From: Streptomyces albiflavescens
Lineage (GTDB): Bacteria; Actinomycetota; Actinomycetes; Streptomycetales; Streptomycetaceae
Assembly (NCBI RefSeq): GCF_014645835.1
Contig: NZ_BMMM01000015.1
Coordinates: 202,641 to 266,640, forward strand
Length of the DNA: 64,000 bases
Direction of reading: 5' to 3'
The notes under the pieces are model-generated. The model was not told where the DNA came from, did not search any database, and saw only the letters and a program-made list of their open reading frames with translations. A program made the translations under genes and the position numbers. Of the stretch, positions 28,168-37,636 are shown one piece after another (position 1 is the first letter of the stretch; each line of letters begins with the position of its first letter).

Positions 28168-29221
28168 GGCGATTCTCGAGGTCAGCGGCCTGGTCAAGCA
28201 CTACCCCCTCACCCGGGGCATTCTCTTCAAGAAGCAGATCGGGGCCGTCAAGGCGGTCGACGGCGTCGACTTCCACCTCGGCCGGGGCGAGACCCTCGGC
28301 ATCGTCGGCGAATCCGGCTGCGGCAAGTCGACGGTCGCCAAGATGCTGGTCAACCTGGAGAAACCGACGGCCGGGACGATCAAGTACTACGGAGAGGACA
28401 TCACCCGGCTGACCGGCAAGGCGCTGAAGGCCGTACGCCGCAACATCCAGATGGTCTTCCAGGACCCGTACACCTCGCTCAACCCGCGCATGACCGTCGG
28501 CGACATCATCGGGGAGCCGTACGAGATCCACCCCGAGGTCGCGCCGAAGGGCGAGCGCAGGCGCAGGGTCCAGGATCTGCTCGACGTGGTCGGGCTCAAC
28601 CCCGAGTACATCAACCGCTATCCGCACCAGTTCTCCGGCGGCCAGCGTCAACGCATCGGCATCGCACGGGGGTTGGCGCTGCGCCCGGAGATCATCGTCG
28701 CCGACGAGCCGGTCTCCGCGCTCGACGTCTCCGTGCAGGCCCAGGTGATCAACCTGATGGACAGGCTCCAGGGCGAGTTCGACCTGAGTTACGTCTTCAT
28801 CGCGCACGACCTCTCCATCGTGCGGCACATCTCCGACCGGGTTGGCGTGATGTACCTCGGGCGGATCGTGGAGACCGGCAAGGACGCCGAGATCTACGAC
28901 CACCCCACACACCCCTATACCCAGGCCCTGCTCTCCGCCGTGCCCGTGCCCGACCCGGAGGCGCGTGAGCACCGGGAGCGGATCATCCTCACCGGGGACG
29001 TGCCCTCGCCGGCGAACATCCCGTCCGGATGCCGCTTCCGCACCCGCTGCTGGAAGGCGCAGGAGCGGTGCACGCTGGAGGTGCCGCTGCTCGCGGTGCC
29101 CGCGGAGTTCCGGCTCACCGAGGGCCCGGCCGCGCACGACTCGGCCTGCCATTTCGCCGAGGAGAAGCAGGTGGTACCGCCGGAGGAGCCACCGGACGAT
29201 CATGGTGGCGGGGTGAAATAG
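28160..29221 (+). CDS. Oligopeptide ABC transporter ATPase (OppF type), third importer
   Basis: 353 residues. ATG 28160 is preferred to ATG 28118 because GGGAG is 6 nt upstream and the ABC domain starts at once ([17 protein letters not shown]). Walker [14 protein letters not shown], signature [13 protein letters not shown], Walker [14 protein letters not shown]-terminal [16 protein letters not shown] and ACHF. It ends the third importer operon; the peptidase gene converges on it. All nucleotide-binding residues are present. Confidence 0.92.
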   Translation: MPEAILEVSGLVKHYPLTRGILFKKQIGAVKAVDGVDFHLGRGETLGIVGESGCGKSTVAKMLVNLEKPTAGTIKYYGEDITRLTGKALKAVRRNIQMVFQDPYTSLNPRMTVGDIIGEPYEIHPEVAPKGERRRRVQDLLDVVGLNPEYINRYPHQFSGGQRQRIGIARGLALRPEIIVADEPVSALDVSVQAQVINLMDRLQGEFDLSYVFIAHDLSIVRHISDRVGVMYLGRIVETGKDAEIYDHPTHPYTQALLSAVPVPDPEAREHRERIILTGDVPSPANIPSGCRFRTRCWKAQERCTLEVPLLAVPAEFRLTEGPAAHDSACHFAEEKQVVPPEEPPDDHGGGVK

Positions 29222-29328
29222 CCATACAAATGCGCACCAACTGCGTTAACACGCAGGCAACTTGGCCGACCCGATCCCGATATACGGACGCGTCAGTCTG
29301 AACAACGTACGGCCGTGCGGGTGCCGTG

Positions 29329-29364
29329 AACGAGCCGGGGTGCGCCATGTCACCCCGGCTCGTT
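29329..29364. terminator. Bidirectional hairpin terminator
   Basis: AACGAGCCGGGGTG (29329-29342) and CACCCCGGCTCGTT (29351-29364), a perfect 14-bp stem with an 8-nt loop, between the convergent ATPase and peptidase genes. No T run. Confidence 0.85.
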
Positions 29365-29443
29365 GCTGTCCTGCCGGTCCCCTGCGCGGATGAGTACGGG
29401 TACTCGGGATTCCGGGCCACCGGTACGGAAGGTTCGTCTGCGG

Positions 29444-31561
29444 TCAGACGAGCCCGAGTGAGCGCTTGAGGAAGTCCACCTGGAGCAGCAGCAGGTTCTC
29501 AGCGACCTGCTCCTGAGGGGTCATGTGTGTGACGCCCGACAGTGGCAGCACCTCGTGCGGGCGGCCCGCGGCCAGCAGCGCCGAGGACAGCCGCAGGGCG
29601 TGTGCCACCACCACGTTGTCGTCGGCGAGGCCGTGCACGATCATCAGCGGGCGGTGCGGCTCGGCGGGCGCGGAGAGCCCCTCGTCGGTGATCAGTGAAT
29701 TCTTCGCGTACGTGTCCGGGCTCGCCGCCGGGTCACCGAGGTACCGCTCCGTGTAGTGGGTGTCGTACAGCCGCCAGTCGGCGACCGGGGCGCCCGCGAT
29801 GCCCGCGTGGAAGACGTCGGGGCGGCGCAGCACGGCGAGCCCCGCGAGCCAGCCGCCGTACGACCAGCCGCGGATCGCCACCCGGGACAGGTCGAGGGGG
29901 AAGGTCCCGGCAAGCCCCTGGAGCGCGTCGACCTGGTCGTCGAGGGAGAGCGTGAAGTCGTCGCGGATCGCCTTCTCCCAGGCGGGGGAGCGGCCGGGAG
30001 TGCCCCGGCCGTCGGCGACGATCACCGCGAAGCCCTGGTCGGCGAACCACTGCGAGGTGAGGTGCGCGTTGTGCGCGGCGAGCACTCGGGGGCCGTGCGG
30101 GCCGCCGTAGGGGTCCATGAGGACAGGAAGGGGATTGTCACCGTCGTAGTCAGTGGGCATAAGCACGGCGCATGGGATTTTCCGTGCGCCCCCCTGTGTG
30201 AGGGTCACGCGCGGGGACAAACCGGGATCTTCGGCGTATGAGGACACGGCCGCCACACGCTTTCCTTCGCGCAGCACCTGCACCTGGGCGCCCGGCCGGT
30301 CGAGCACCGAGGAGACGAGCACGGTCACGCCCCCGGCGCGCACCGCCGAGTGCACGCCGGGCTCCTGCGAGACGCGCTCCATGCCGAGCTCGTTGACCCG
30401 GTACACATGCACTTCGCCCGTTTCCGGCGCGGTCGCGGCCTCACCCGCCGACGCCGAGATCAGCACATCGTCGTCCGACACGTCGAGCACCGCGCGCACA
30501 TGCAACTGCGGTCCCGTCAGCGGACGTTCACCGAACGCGAGCACCCGGGCGCCACCCTCGTCGGCGATCCGTACGAGCTGCCCGCCGGGGCTCCAGCACG
30601 GCACACCAGCGAAAAGATCCAGCCATTGTCGATCTTCGTCCGCGTGCACCATCCGGGTCGCCCCGGTGTCCGGCGCCACGGCGAGGAACAGCTGGCTGCG
30701 CTGGTCCCGGGCCTGCACCACGATCAGCGGCGCACCCGCCTCTGACCAGTGCACATGCGCCAGATACGGGTAGCGCGCCCGGTCCCACACGACCTCCGTG
30801 CGCACCCCGTCGAGGCCGATGACGAAGAGCCGCACGTCCGCGTTGGCGCTGCCCGCCAGCGGATACGCGACCCGCTGCGGATCCAGTTCCGGATGCGCCG
30901 GATCGGAGATCCACCAGCGCTGTACGGGCGTGTCGTCGACCCGCGCGACGAGCAGTCGGTCGCTCTCCGGCGACCACCAGAAACCGCGCGAACGCCCCAT
31001 CTCCTCGGCCGCGATGAACTCGGCCAATCCATAGGACACCGACTCCGATTCGGGCTCCGCGAGTGCGCCGTCGTCCTCGCCCTCGGCGCCGACCACGCGC
31101 AGGGCGCCCCCGGCGACGTACGCGACGAGCCGTCCGTCGGGGGAGGGGCGCGGGTCGATCACCGGTCCCGGGACCCGGAGTTCACGTGCCGTGCCGACCC
31201 GCAGCTCGGCCGTGAAAAGCCGCCCTGACAAGGCGAAAGAGGCCAACTCGACCGCCGTGTCGGTGGCATAGCCGACGACCCCGGCACCGCCCTCGCGGCT
31301 GCGCTCGCGGCGCGCCCTTTCCTCCGGCGGCAGATGCTCCGTGGCGCCCCCGAGCAGCGCCGCCGGATCGGCCGCGACCCGCTCCTCGCCCTCCGCCACA
31401 TCGAGAGCCCACAGCTGATTCGCCCGGTCTGTACCGGAGCGGGACCGCAGGAACACGACACGGGAACCGTCGGGAGACACGGTGAACGCGCGGGGCGCGC
31501 CGGAGGTGAACCGCTGGGTGCGGGCGTACCGGCGCGGGAAGGAAAGAGGCTCGGTCGTCAT
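29444..31561 (-). CDS. S9 family prolyl oligopeptidase/dipeptidyl peptidase IV-like
   Basis: 705-residue cytosolic-looking serine peptidase starting MTTEPLSFPRRYARTQRF at ATG 31561; an in-frame start at 31756 is rejected as non-coding in character. The N-terminal two thirds form a DPP-IV-type propeller (SPDGSRVVFLRSRSG, WWSPESDRLLVARVDD). The C-terminal alpha/beta hydrolase domain has the nucleophile elbow GWSYGGW, an Asp in GLADDNVV and a catalytic His in GVTHMT. No signal peptide. The family removes dipeptides or cleaves after proline in short peptides. Its place next to three oligopeptide importers suggests degradation of imported peptides, which is inference. Confidence 0.92.
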   Translation of the reverse strand: MTTEPLSFPRRYARTQRFTSGAPRAFTVSPDGSRVVFLRSRSGTDRANQLWALDVAEGEERVAADPAALLGGATEHLPPEERARRERSREGGAGVVGYATDTAVELASFALSGRLFTAELRVGTARELRVPGPVIDPRPSPDGRLVAYVAGGALRVVGAEGEDDGALAEPESESVSYGLAEFIAAEEMGRSRGFWWSPESDRLLVARVDDTPVQRWWISDPAHPELDPQRVAYPLAGSANADVRLFVIGLDGVRTEVVWDRARYPYLAHVHWSEAGAPLIVVQARDQRSQLFLAVAPDTGATRMVHADEDRQWLDLFAGVPCWSPGGQLVRIADEGGARVLAFGERPLTGPQLHVRAVLDVSDDDVLISASAGEAATAPETGEVHVYRVNELGMERVSQEPGVHSAVRAGGVTVLVSSVLDRPGAQVQVLREGKRVAAVSSYAEDPGLSPRVTLTQGGARKIPCAVLMPTDYDGDNPLPVLMDPYGGPHGPRVLAAHNAHLTSQWFADQGFAVIVADGRGTPGRSPAWEKAIRDDFTLSLDDQVDALQGLAGTFPLDLSRVAIRGWSYGGWLAGLAVLRRPDVFHAGIAGAPVADWRLYDTHYTERYLGDPAASPDTYAKNSLITDEGLSAPAEPHRPLMIVHGLADDNVVVAHALRLSSALLAAGRPHEVLPLSGVTHMTPQEQVAENLLLLQVDFLKRSLGLV

Positions 31562-31749
31562 GCCCTGACCATATTGGCCATGCGCCCCCTTGTGCGGCCG
31601 TGCGCCGATCGATGCGCGCGTACGGATAGTTATGATCACTAGCGCTGCGTGGGTATCAACCTGCTGGCTGTTGTATGGATTTACCGTCCCCCCATGTCCG
31701 ACCCCCGTACCGGACCCCAAGTCCCTGGGATCTTTGGAGGTGAGCCGCC

Positions 31750-31944
31750 GTGGCACTCTCGATTTCGGCGGTGGTGCTGCTGGCGATCATCGTCTTTCTT
31801 CTGATCAAGAAGTCGGGGCTGAAGGGCGGGCACGCCGTCGTGTGCGTCCTGCTCGGCTTCTACCTCGCCTCCTCCACAGTCGCTCCCACGATCAACGAGC
31901 TGACGACGAACATCGCGGGCATGATCGGGAGCATCAAGTTCTGA
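31750..31944 (+). CDS. Small two-helix membrane protein
   Basis: 64 residues from GTG 31750, with GGAGGTGA at 31737-31744 just upstream, a strong site. Two hydrophobic segments, about residues 4-20 (SISAVVLLAIIVFLLI) and 29-44, linked by the basic KKSGLKGG, so probably a membrane hairpin. The C-terminus is TINELTTNIAGMIGSIKF. Located 48 bp before mshB on the same strand and divergent from the peptidase. No family recognised. Confidence 0.8.
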   Translation: MALSISAVVLLAIIVFLLIKKSGLKGGHAVVCVLLGFYLASSTVAPTINELTTNIAGMIGSIKF

Positions 31945-31979
31945 ACCGCGCCCGGCGCAGTGGTCCGGCGGTCGCCTCG

Positions 31980-31992
31980 TAGGGTGGGTTTC
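31980..31992 (+). promoter_or_regulatory. mshB: Candidate leaderless promoter of mshB
   Basis: TAGGGT at 31980-31985 fits a Streptomyces -10 hexamer and ends 7 nt before the ATG, the spacing expected if transcription starts at the start codon. No convincing -35 element is visible. Confidence 0.45.
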
Positions 31993-32901
31993 ATGACGGA
32001 ACTGCCCGACCGGCGTCTGCTCCTGGTGCACGCGCACCCGGACGACGAGTCGATCAACAATGGCGCGACCATGGCCAGGTACGCGGCCGAGGGCGCCCAT
32101 GTGACGCTGGTGACCTGCACCCTCGGCGAGGAGGGCGAGGTCATCCCCTCCGAGCTGGCGCATCTGGCACCCGACCGCGACGGCGGGCTGGGCCCGCACC
32201 GGATCGGTGAGCTGACCGCCGCCATGAAGGAGCTCGGCGTCACCGATCACCGGTTCCTCGGCGGACCCGGGCGTTTTCGTGACTCCGGGATGATGGGCGT
32301 CGAGCAGAACCACCGCGCGGGCGCCTTCTGGTCCGCCGACGTCGACGAGGCCGCCGAGCACCTGGTGCAGGTGATCCGCGAGGTACGCCCCCAGGTGCTC
32401 GTCACCTATGATCCGCACGGCGGCTATGGGCACCCGGATCACATCCAGGCCCACCGCGTGGCCATGCGGGCCGCCGAGCTGGCTGCCGAGGCCGCCTTCC
32501 GCCGGGACCTCGGAGACCCCTGGGCGATCGCCAAGATCTACTGGAACCGGGTGCCGCGTCCGGCGGCCGAGGACGGCTTCGCGCGGCTGCGCGCGACCCT
32601 GCCCCGGCTGCCGTTCACCGAGTCCGCCACCGTCGACGACGTACCGGGCGTCGTGGACGAGTCGGTGATCACCACCGAGATCGACGGGACCGCGTACACC
32701 GCCGCCAAGGCCGCCGCGATGCGCGCGCACGCCACCCAGATCGAGGTGGCCGAGCCCTGGTTCGTCCTCTCGAACCAGCTCGCGCAGCCCCTCTTCACCA
32801 CCGAGTACTACGAGTTGGTGCGCGGGGAGCGGCCCGAGACGCGGGAGACGGACCTGTTCGCGGGCATCGTGACCGGTCGGGGAGAGGCGGGCATGCGATG
32901 A
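31993..32901 (+). CDS. mshB: N-acetyl-glucosaminyl-inositol deacetylase MshB
   Basis: Zinc deacetylase that removes acetate from GlcNAc-Ins in mycothiol biosynthesis; LmbE/PIG-L fold. 302 residues from ATG 31993. Zinc-binding motif [11 protein letters not shown] at residues 14-24 and the second site [10 protein letters not shown] near residue 150. Also RDSGMMG, typical of MshB rather than of the mycothiol conjugate amidase. The ATG lies 7 nt after TAGGGT and has no Shine-Dalgarno, so the mRNA may be leaderless. The next gene begins 31 bp later. Position relative to lpqW and typA is conserved in mycobacteria. Confidence 0.93.
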   Translation: MTELPDRRLLLVHAHPDDESINNGATMARYAAEGAHVTLVTCTLGEEGEVIPSELAHLAPDRDGGLGPHRIGELTAAMKELGVTDHRFLGGPGRFRDSGMMGVEQNHRAGAFWSADVDEAAEHLVQVIREVRPQVLVTYDPHGGYGHPDHIQAHRVAMRAAELAAEAAFRRDLGDPWAIAKIYWNRVPRPAAEDGFARLRATLPRLPFTESATVDDVPGVVDESVITTEIDGTAYTAAKAAAMRAHATQIEVAEPWFVLSNQLAQPLFTTEYYELVRGERPETRETDLFAGIVTGRGEAGMR

Positions 32902-32932
32902 GGACCACCGATCGGCGAGAGGCGGAAGTGCG

Positions 32933-33352
32933 ATGAGTGCGACGGGACAGCGCGGGAGCATGCTCGCCCAGCCGCTGACACGGCCCTCGGGCGGGCGGAT
33001 GGCCGCCTACCTGGGACTTTTTGTGCTCGGCATGGTGGTAGGGGCCGCCGGGGCACTGGTGCAATCCGGCTGGTTCCCGGGCGGGTTGCTGCTCGCGCTG
33101 GCGGGCGCGGCGGGACTCTTCCTGGGCGGCGCGCGGGCGACCGGGTCCCGCGCCGGGGCCGTGGCGTCCGCGGCCGGCTGGATGGTCGCCGTCGTCCTGC
33201 TCACCGCCAGCCGCCCCGAGGGGGACTTCCTCTTCGGCGCGGGAGTCGTCTCCTACCTCTTCCTGCTCGGCGGCATGGCCATCGCTGTGATGTGCGCCAC
33301 CCTTGGGCAGGGGCGGCAACCGGGCGGTTCCGGCGTCCGACTTGGCAAGTGA
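32933..33352 (+). CDS. DUF6113-like small membrane protein
   Basis: 139 residues from ATG 32933 with GGCGGAAG upstream. Four hydrophobic segments: about 24-45 (AAYLGLFVLGMVVGAAGALVQ), 50-65, 77-90 and 100-122. Basic N- and C-termini. It follows mshB closely, as does a small membrane protein in mycobacteria, so a cotranscribed but uncharacterised partner is plausible. The 31 bp between the genes contain an ATGA-overlapping 12-codon frame that I do not call as a gene. Confidence 0.8.
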   Translation: MSATGQRGSMLAQPLTRPSGGRMAAYLGLFVLGMVVGAAGALVQSGWFPGGLLLALAGAAGLFLGGARATGSRAGAVASAAGWMVAVVLLTASRPEGDFLFGAGVVSYLFLLGGMAIAVMCATLGQGRQPGGSGVRLGK

Positions 33353-33512
33353 CGTACCACTTCGCCGTATCCAACAGGTGCGGGTCCGGTGGGGGTTTCC
33401 TTCCCGGGCGAGGTTTGCGCGCCGGACATGGCCAGTATGGTGGTGCGCGCCGCCGAGCTGCCCGAGATGAGGTCGAGTAAACGGGCGGCGGAGCCAACCG
33501 GGAGAACCTGCC

Positions 33513-35795
33513 TTGAGTCGTGAAACTGACAGTTCGTCCTCCGGGCCCAACGGGCGCGGTGGAGCCGCGTACCCGTCGGGGACGCCGCCGTACGGGACCC
33601 CCATGGCTTCCGAAAGCGGTGCCGATGCGGGCCGTTCCGCCACTGGCAACCCGCCGGAGGAGCGCAAGACCGAGACCACGCTGACGACACGGATCCGGAT
33701 CAACATCCCCGGATCGCGGCCCATCCCGCCCGTCGTCGTTCGCACACCCGTCGGGGACGCGGACGCGTCCACCGAGGGTGCCGACGGCGCGGGCGCGGAG
33801 CCGCCGCGGGGCGTGGGTTCGCCCCCGGGCCCGTCCGCGGCCACGTCCCCCACCGCGTCCGCGACCACGTCGCCTTCCACGGGCGCGTCCGCTTCCGCGG
33901 GCGGTCCCGCCGGGGCGCCCGCCGCGGCCGAGGAGAAGGCGAGCGACTGGTTCGCACCCCGCAAGTCCGGTGCGCCCAAGGGCGGGCCGGGCGGTGGGTC
34001 CACCAACGGGGCGGGCCTGCCGGGCGGTTCGGGCCCCGCGGGCGCGGCCGACCCCACGGGAGCGCAGGGCGGGCGTCCTGGCACTCCGGGCGGTGCGCGC
34101 CCGAGCTCCCCGAGCGGTGCCGGTCCGCTGGGTGCCACCGGCGGCGCCCGGCCCGGTGGCGCGAACGCCCCCCGCCCCGGCGCCGGCGGCGGTACGAACG
34201 GCGCCGGGCTGCCCGGCGCCACCGGCGCCGGACCCGTGGCGCCCGGCCACGGCGGCGGCACCGGTTCCTTCGACGTCTCCGCGGCGCTGAACAACACCGG
34301 ATCCTTCCCCTCCGTCGGACCCGGCAACGGCGGCTCCGTCGGACCCGGCAACGGCGGCTCCGTCGGACCCGGCAACGGCGGCGAACCGCGCCGCGACGAT
34401 CTTCCGTACTTCTCGGAGGGCGGTCAGGGCGGCCCCGCCGGCCCGACCGGCGGTCCGGTCACCGGAGACGGCCCGCTGGCGCCGCCGGTCGGTCCGGGCG
34501 CGGCACCGGGCAGCCTGGCGGCGGGCCCGGGCACGGGATACCCCGGAGGTGGTCCGGGTGGCGCTCCCGGCGCGCCGGGCGGTCTCAGCGGCGGTCTCAG
34601 CGACGACACCGCGATCCTCACGCCGCAGAAGCCGGCGCCCGAGCCGGGCGCCGGTGGCTACGGCGGCCCCGTGGACAACGTCTCCGGGCACACCCTGACC
34701 AGCGGCATCCCCGTCGTGCCGCCCGCCCAGAACTCCCCGTTCGGGCCGGGCGCGCACACCGACGGCCCGCTGCCGCACACCCCGCCGAAGCTGCCCGAGC
34801 CGGTCCAGCAGCCCCCCGCCTCGTCGAAGCCGGCGACGGCGAAGAAGAAGGGCCGCAGCAAGCTGAAGCTTCTGGGCGTCGGCGTGTTCGTCGTTGCCGG
34901 TGGCGCCTACGGCGCCGGGCTGCTCATGAACCACTCGGACGTGCCCAAGGGCACCACCGTGCTCGGCGTCGACATCGGCGGCGGCACCCGGGACGAGGCC
35001 GCCAAGAAGCTCGACGACGCCTTCGGTGATCGTACGAACAAGGCGCTCAAGCTGTCGGTCGACGGCGACACCGTCTCGCTCAAGCCGGACCAGGCCGGGC
35101 TCCAGCTCGACAGCCAGGCCACCGTCCGCGCCGCCGCGGGCAGTGACTACAACCCCGTCTCGGTGATCGGCTCGCTGTTCGGCCAGGAGCGCGTCGTCGA
35201 GCCCGTGATGCCGGTCGACGAGGAGAAGCTGCAGGCCGCCCTGGAGCGCGCCGCGGGCGGCTCCGGCTCGGTGAGCGACGGCACGATCAAGTTCCAGGCC
35301 GGCAAGGCCGTCGCCGTGTACGGCAAGGCGGGCAAGGGCATCGACGTCGCGTCCTCGACCCAGGCCGTCGAGGACGCGTACCGCACCCAGGTGGAGACCG
35401 ACGCGACCACGCCGGTCAAGGTCGCCACCAAGACCCGTCAGCCGACGGTCTCGAACGCCGAGGTCGACCGGATGATGACGAAGTTCGCGAAGCCGGCGAT
35501 GTCCGCGAACGTCACGGTCCGCACGGATGCCGTCCACACCATCTCCTTCAGCCCGCAGAACTCCATCTGGAAGTTCCTGAGCGTGCAGGCGGTCAACGGC
35601 AAGCTCGTCCAGCACTACGACCTCAAGGTCCTCAAGGAGCTGTACGGCGGCGCCTTCGACGGGGTCACGATCACCAAGGGCGACGGCAGCAAGAAGGCCG
35701 TGAGCCCCGAGGACGTGGCCTCGGCCCTCGGGCAGGCGCTGCTCGGAAAGACGCCCGCCGACCGCATCGTCACCCTTTCCACCAACCCCAGCTAG
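33513..35795 (+). CDS. Membrane-anchored protein with PG-binding-4-like domain and long disordered N-terminus
   Basis: 760 residues from TTG 33513, supported by GGGAGAA 6 nt upstream and continuous coding character. Residues 1 to about 445 are Gly/Pro/Ala-rich, low-complexity and presumably cytoplasmic. One transmembrane helix follows (LKLLGVGVFVVAGGAYGAGLLM). The exported C-terminal 290 residues resemble the YoaR/VanW-associated peptidoglycan-binding domain (TTVLGVDIGGGTRDEAAKKL and repeated AGLQLDSQATV, AGKGIDVASS themes). Likely acts in cell wall assembly or sensing; no enzyme motif is visible. A 24-bp tandem repeat lies in the disordered part. Confidence 0.75.
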   Translation: MSRETDSSSSGPNGRGGAAYPSGTPPYGTPMASESGADAGRSATGNPPEERKTETTLTTRIRINIPGSRPIPPVVVRTPVGDADASTEGADGAGAEPPRGVGSPPGPSAATSPTASATTSPSTGASASAGGPAGAPAAAEEKASDWFAPRKSGAPKGGPGGGSTNGAGLPGGSGPAGAADPTGAQGGRPGTPGGARPSSPSGAGPLGATGGARPGGANAPRPGAGGGTNGAGLPGATGAGPVAPGHGGGTGSFDVSAALNNTGSFPSVGPGNGGSVGPGNGGSVGPGNGGEPRRDDLPYFSEGGQGGPAGPTGGPVTGDGPLAPPVGPGAAPGSLAAGPGTGYPGGGPGGAPGAPGGLSGGLSDDTAILTPQKPAPEPGAGGYGGPVDNVSGHTLTSGIPVVPPAQNSPFGPGAHTDGPLPHTPPKLPEPVQQPPASSKPATAKKKGRSKLKLLGVGVFVVAGGAYGAGLLMNHSDVPKGTTVLGVDIGGGTRDEAAKKLDDAFGDRTNKALKLSVDGDTVSLKPDQAGLQLDSQATVRAAAGSDYNPVSVIGSLFGQERVVEPVMPVDEEKLQAALERAAGGSGSVSDGTIKFQAGKAVAVYGKAGKGIDVASSTQAVEDAYRTQVETDATTPVKVATKTRQPTVSNAEVDRMMTKFAKPAMSANVTVRTDAVHTISFSPQNSIWKFLSVQAVNGKLVQHYDLKVLKELYGGAFDGVTITKGDGSKKAVSPEDVASALGQALLGKTPADRIVTLSTNPS
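34311..34382 (+). repeat. Three tandem 24-bp repeats inside the PG-binding-like gene
   Basis: Exact units at 34311-34334, 34335-34358 and 34359-34382, each coding SVGPGNGG. Being in frame, copy-number change would alter length without breaking the protein. Confidence 0.9.
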
Positions 35796-35820
35796 CGGGC
35801 GCTCCGCTGCCGCTCTCCGG

Positions 35821-35860
35821 AGGGCACCCGGCCATGGTTTCCCTGGCCGGGTGCCCTTTT
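35821..35860 (+). terminator. Intrinsic terminator
   Basis: Perfect 14-bp stem AGGGCACCCGGCCA (35821-35834) / TGGCCGGGTGCCCT (35844-35857) with 9-nt loop, followed by TTT. Confidence 0.92.
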
Positions 35861-35896
35861 GTCGTACGCCGGGACAGCACGGGGGCGAGGCGCGAT

Positions 35897-35910
35897 ATGA
35901 CATCTGTCAT
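35897..35910. promoter_or_regulatory. ATGACA-N2-TGTCAT operator candidate
   Basis: A perfect dyad 60-70 bp upstream of the ABC exporter operon that ends with its own NarL-type response regulator. The half-site TGACA/TGTCA resembles those bound by DesR-like regulators, so autoregulation by the operon's regulator is the likely reading. Confidence 0.55.
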
Positions 35911-35970
35911 CCCCGACCGAGGACACGCTGCACTGCCGACGGCCCCTCCCGCGCCGCCACGATGGATCAC

Positions 35971-36894
35971 ATGACAACGACTGCGGCGGCCACCACCTCG
36001 GTGGTCGGGTTCGAATCGGTGACCAAGGTCTACGGGAGCGTCCGGGCCGTCGACGGGCTGACGCTCGACCTGCACCCGGGCGAGACCGTCGCCCTGCTGG
36101 GGCCCAACGGCGCGGGCAAGTCGACCACGCTGGACCTGCTCCTCGGCCTCAAGCACGCCGACAGCGGCGCGGTCCGGGTGTTCGGCACCAGCCCGCGCGA
36201 GGCGATCGTCGCCGGCCGGGTGGGCGCCATGCTGCAGAGCGGGGGACTGATGGACGAGGTCACCGTCGGCGAACTCGTGAAGCTCGCCTGCGATCTGCAC
36301 CCCAAGCCGTTCCGGGCCACCGACGTACTGGCCCGTGCGGGCATCTCGGGGATAGCCGACCGCAAGGTCGACAAGCTCTCCGGCGGCCAGGCCCAGCGCG
36401 TCCGCTTCGCCCTCGCCACCGCGGGTGACAGCGACCTGATCGTCCTCGACGAGCCCACCACCGGCATGGACGTCTCCGCCCGCCAGGCCTTCTGGGCCAC
36501 CATGCGCGAACAGGCCGACCAGGGGCGTACGGTCCTGTTCGCCACGCATTACCTGGAGGAGGCCGACGCGATCGCGGACCGCGTGCTGGTCCTGCACCGG
36601 GGGCGGCTCCTCGCCGACGGCACCGCCGCCGAGATCAAGGCGAAGGCGGGCGCGCGCCGCGTCTCCTTCGACCTGGAGGGCGAGATCGACCAGGCCGCGC
36701 TGCGGCGGCTGCCCTTCCTGAACTCCATCGACGTGAGCGGTCAGACCGTCCGCATCCAGTCCACCGACGCCGACGCGACCGTCCACGCCCTGTACGGCCT
36801 CGGCGTCTACCCCCGCAACCTCGAAGTCGCCGGGCTCGGGCTCGAGCAGGCCTTCGTCGCCATCACGGAGGCCGAGGAGGCCAAGCAGTCGTGA
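35971..36894 (+). CDS. ABC-2 exporter ATP-binding protein
   Basis: 307 residues from ATG 35971; ATG 35962 is equally possible because neither has a Shine-Dalgarno. Walker A GPNGAGKSTTLD, signature LSGGQAQRVRFAL, Walker B LIVLDEPTTGMD and H-loop FATHYLEEAD. The C-terminal 90 residues form the extra domain typical of DrrA/CcmA-type exporters. First gene of an operon with a permease, a histidine kinase and a response regulator, each overlapping or nearly so. That layout is known for lipid or antibiotic stress exporters such as the linearmycin system of Bacillus. Substrate unknown. Confidence 0.9.
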   Translation: MTTTAAATTSVVGFESVTKVYGSVRAVDGLTLDLHPGETVALLGPNGAGKSTTLDLLLGLKHADSGAVRVFGTSPREAIVAGRVGAMLQSGGLMDEVTVGELVKLACDLHPKPFRATDVLARAGISGIADRKVDKLSGGQAQRVRFALATAGDSDLIVLDEPTTGMDVSARQAFWATMREQADQGRTVLFATHYLEEADAIADRVLVLHRGRLLADGTAAEIKAKAGARRVSFDLEGEIDQAALRRLPFLNSIDVSGQTVRIQSTDADATVHALYGLGVYPRNLEVAGLGLEQAFVAITEAEEAKQS

Positions 36895-37631
36895 ACAGCC
36901 TCATCAAGCTGGAGCTCGCCCGCGCCCTGCGCAACCGCAAGTTCCTGTTCTTCTCGGTGATCTACCCCTCGGCCCTGTTCCTGCTGATCGCGGGCAACGC
37001 CGACAGCACGGCCAAGGTCGACGGCACCGGCCTCACCATCCCGACCTACATGATGGTCTCCATGGCTTCCTTCGGCGCCCTGACGGCCGTCCTGATGGGC
37101 AACAGCGAGCGCATCGCCAAGGAGCGCGAGAGCGGCTGGGTGCGGCAGCTCAGGCTGACCACGCTGCCGGGGCGCGGCTATGTCCTCGCCAAGACCGCCG
37201 GCGCCGCCGTGGTCAGCCTGCCGTCCATCGTCATCGTCTTCGTCGTCGCAGCGGCCGTGAAGGACGTACGTCTGGACGCCTGGCAGTGGTTCGCCCTCAC
37301 CGGCTCGATCTGGGCCGGGAGCCTGGTCTTCGCAGCTCTCGGTGTCGCCATCGGCTACCTCGCCACCGGGGACGCGGTCCGCCCGATCACGATGATCACG
37401 TACTTCGGTCTGTCCATGCTCGGCGGCCTGTGGATGCCCGAGACGACCTTCCCGCGGTGGCTCCAGGACATCGCCAAGTGGCTGCCCACGCACGCGTACG
37501 CTGCCCTGGGGCGGGCGATCGAGCAGAGCCAGGCCCCGAGAGCCCAGGACATCGCCATCCTCGCCGTCTTCTTCGTCCTCTTCGCGGGCGGCGCGGCCTG
37601 GCTGTACCGGAAGGACACGCTGAAGGCGTGA
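36891..37631 (+). CDS. ABC-2 exporter permease
   Basis: 246 residues from GTG 36891, overlapping the ATPase stop by 4 bp. About six hydrophobic segments (FLFFSVIYPSALFLLIAG, YMMVSMASFGALTAVLM, VVSLPSIVIVFVVAAAV and others) and the ABC-2 landmark ERESGWVRQLRLTTLPGRGYVLAK in the first cytoplasmic loop. Also GGLWMPETTFPRWLQDIAKWLPTHA, the conserved re-entrant segment. Presumably dimerises to form the export channel with the upstream ATPase. Confidence 0.9.
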   Translation: MNSLIKLELARALRNRKFLFFSVIYPSALFLLIAGNADSTAKVDGTGLTIPTYMMVSMASFGALTAVLMGNSERIAKERESGWVRQLRLTTLPGRGYVLAKTAGAAVVSLPSIVIVFVVAAAVKDVRLDAWQWFALTGSIWAGSLVFAALGVAIGYLATGDAVRPITMITYFGLSMLGGLWMPETTFPRWLQDIAKWLPTHAYAALGRAIEQSQAPRAQDIAILAVFFVLFAGGAAWLYRKDTLKA

Positions 37632-37636
37632 GCGCC

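Noticed and set aside
32898-32936. 12-codon frame between mshB and the DUF6113-like gene
   Set aside because: Overlaps ATGA at both ends but is too short and featureless to separate from chance.
34311-34382. Possible CRISPR-like repeat array
   Set aside because: Units are contiguous, in frame and without spacers; a coding tandem repeat.
33201-35903. 900-codon minus-strand frame opposite the PG-binding-like gene
   Set aside because: Arg/Gly-rich shadow; the plus strand has a membrane helix, domain motifs and a terminator.
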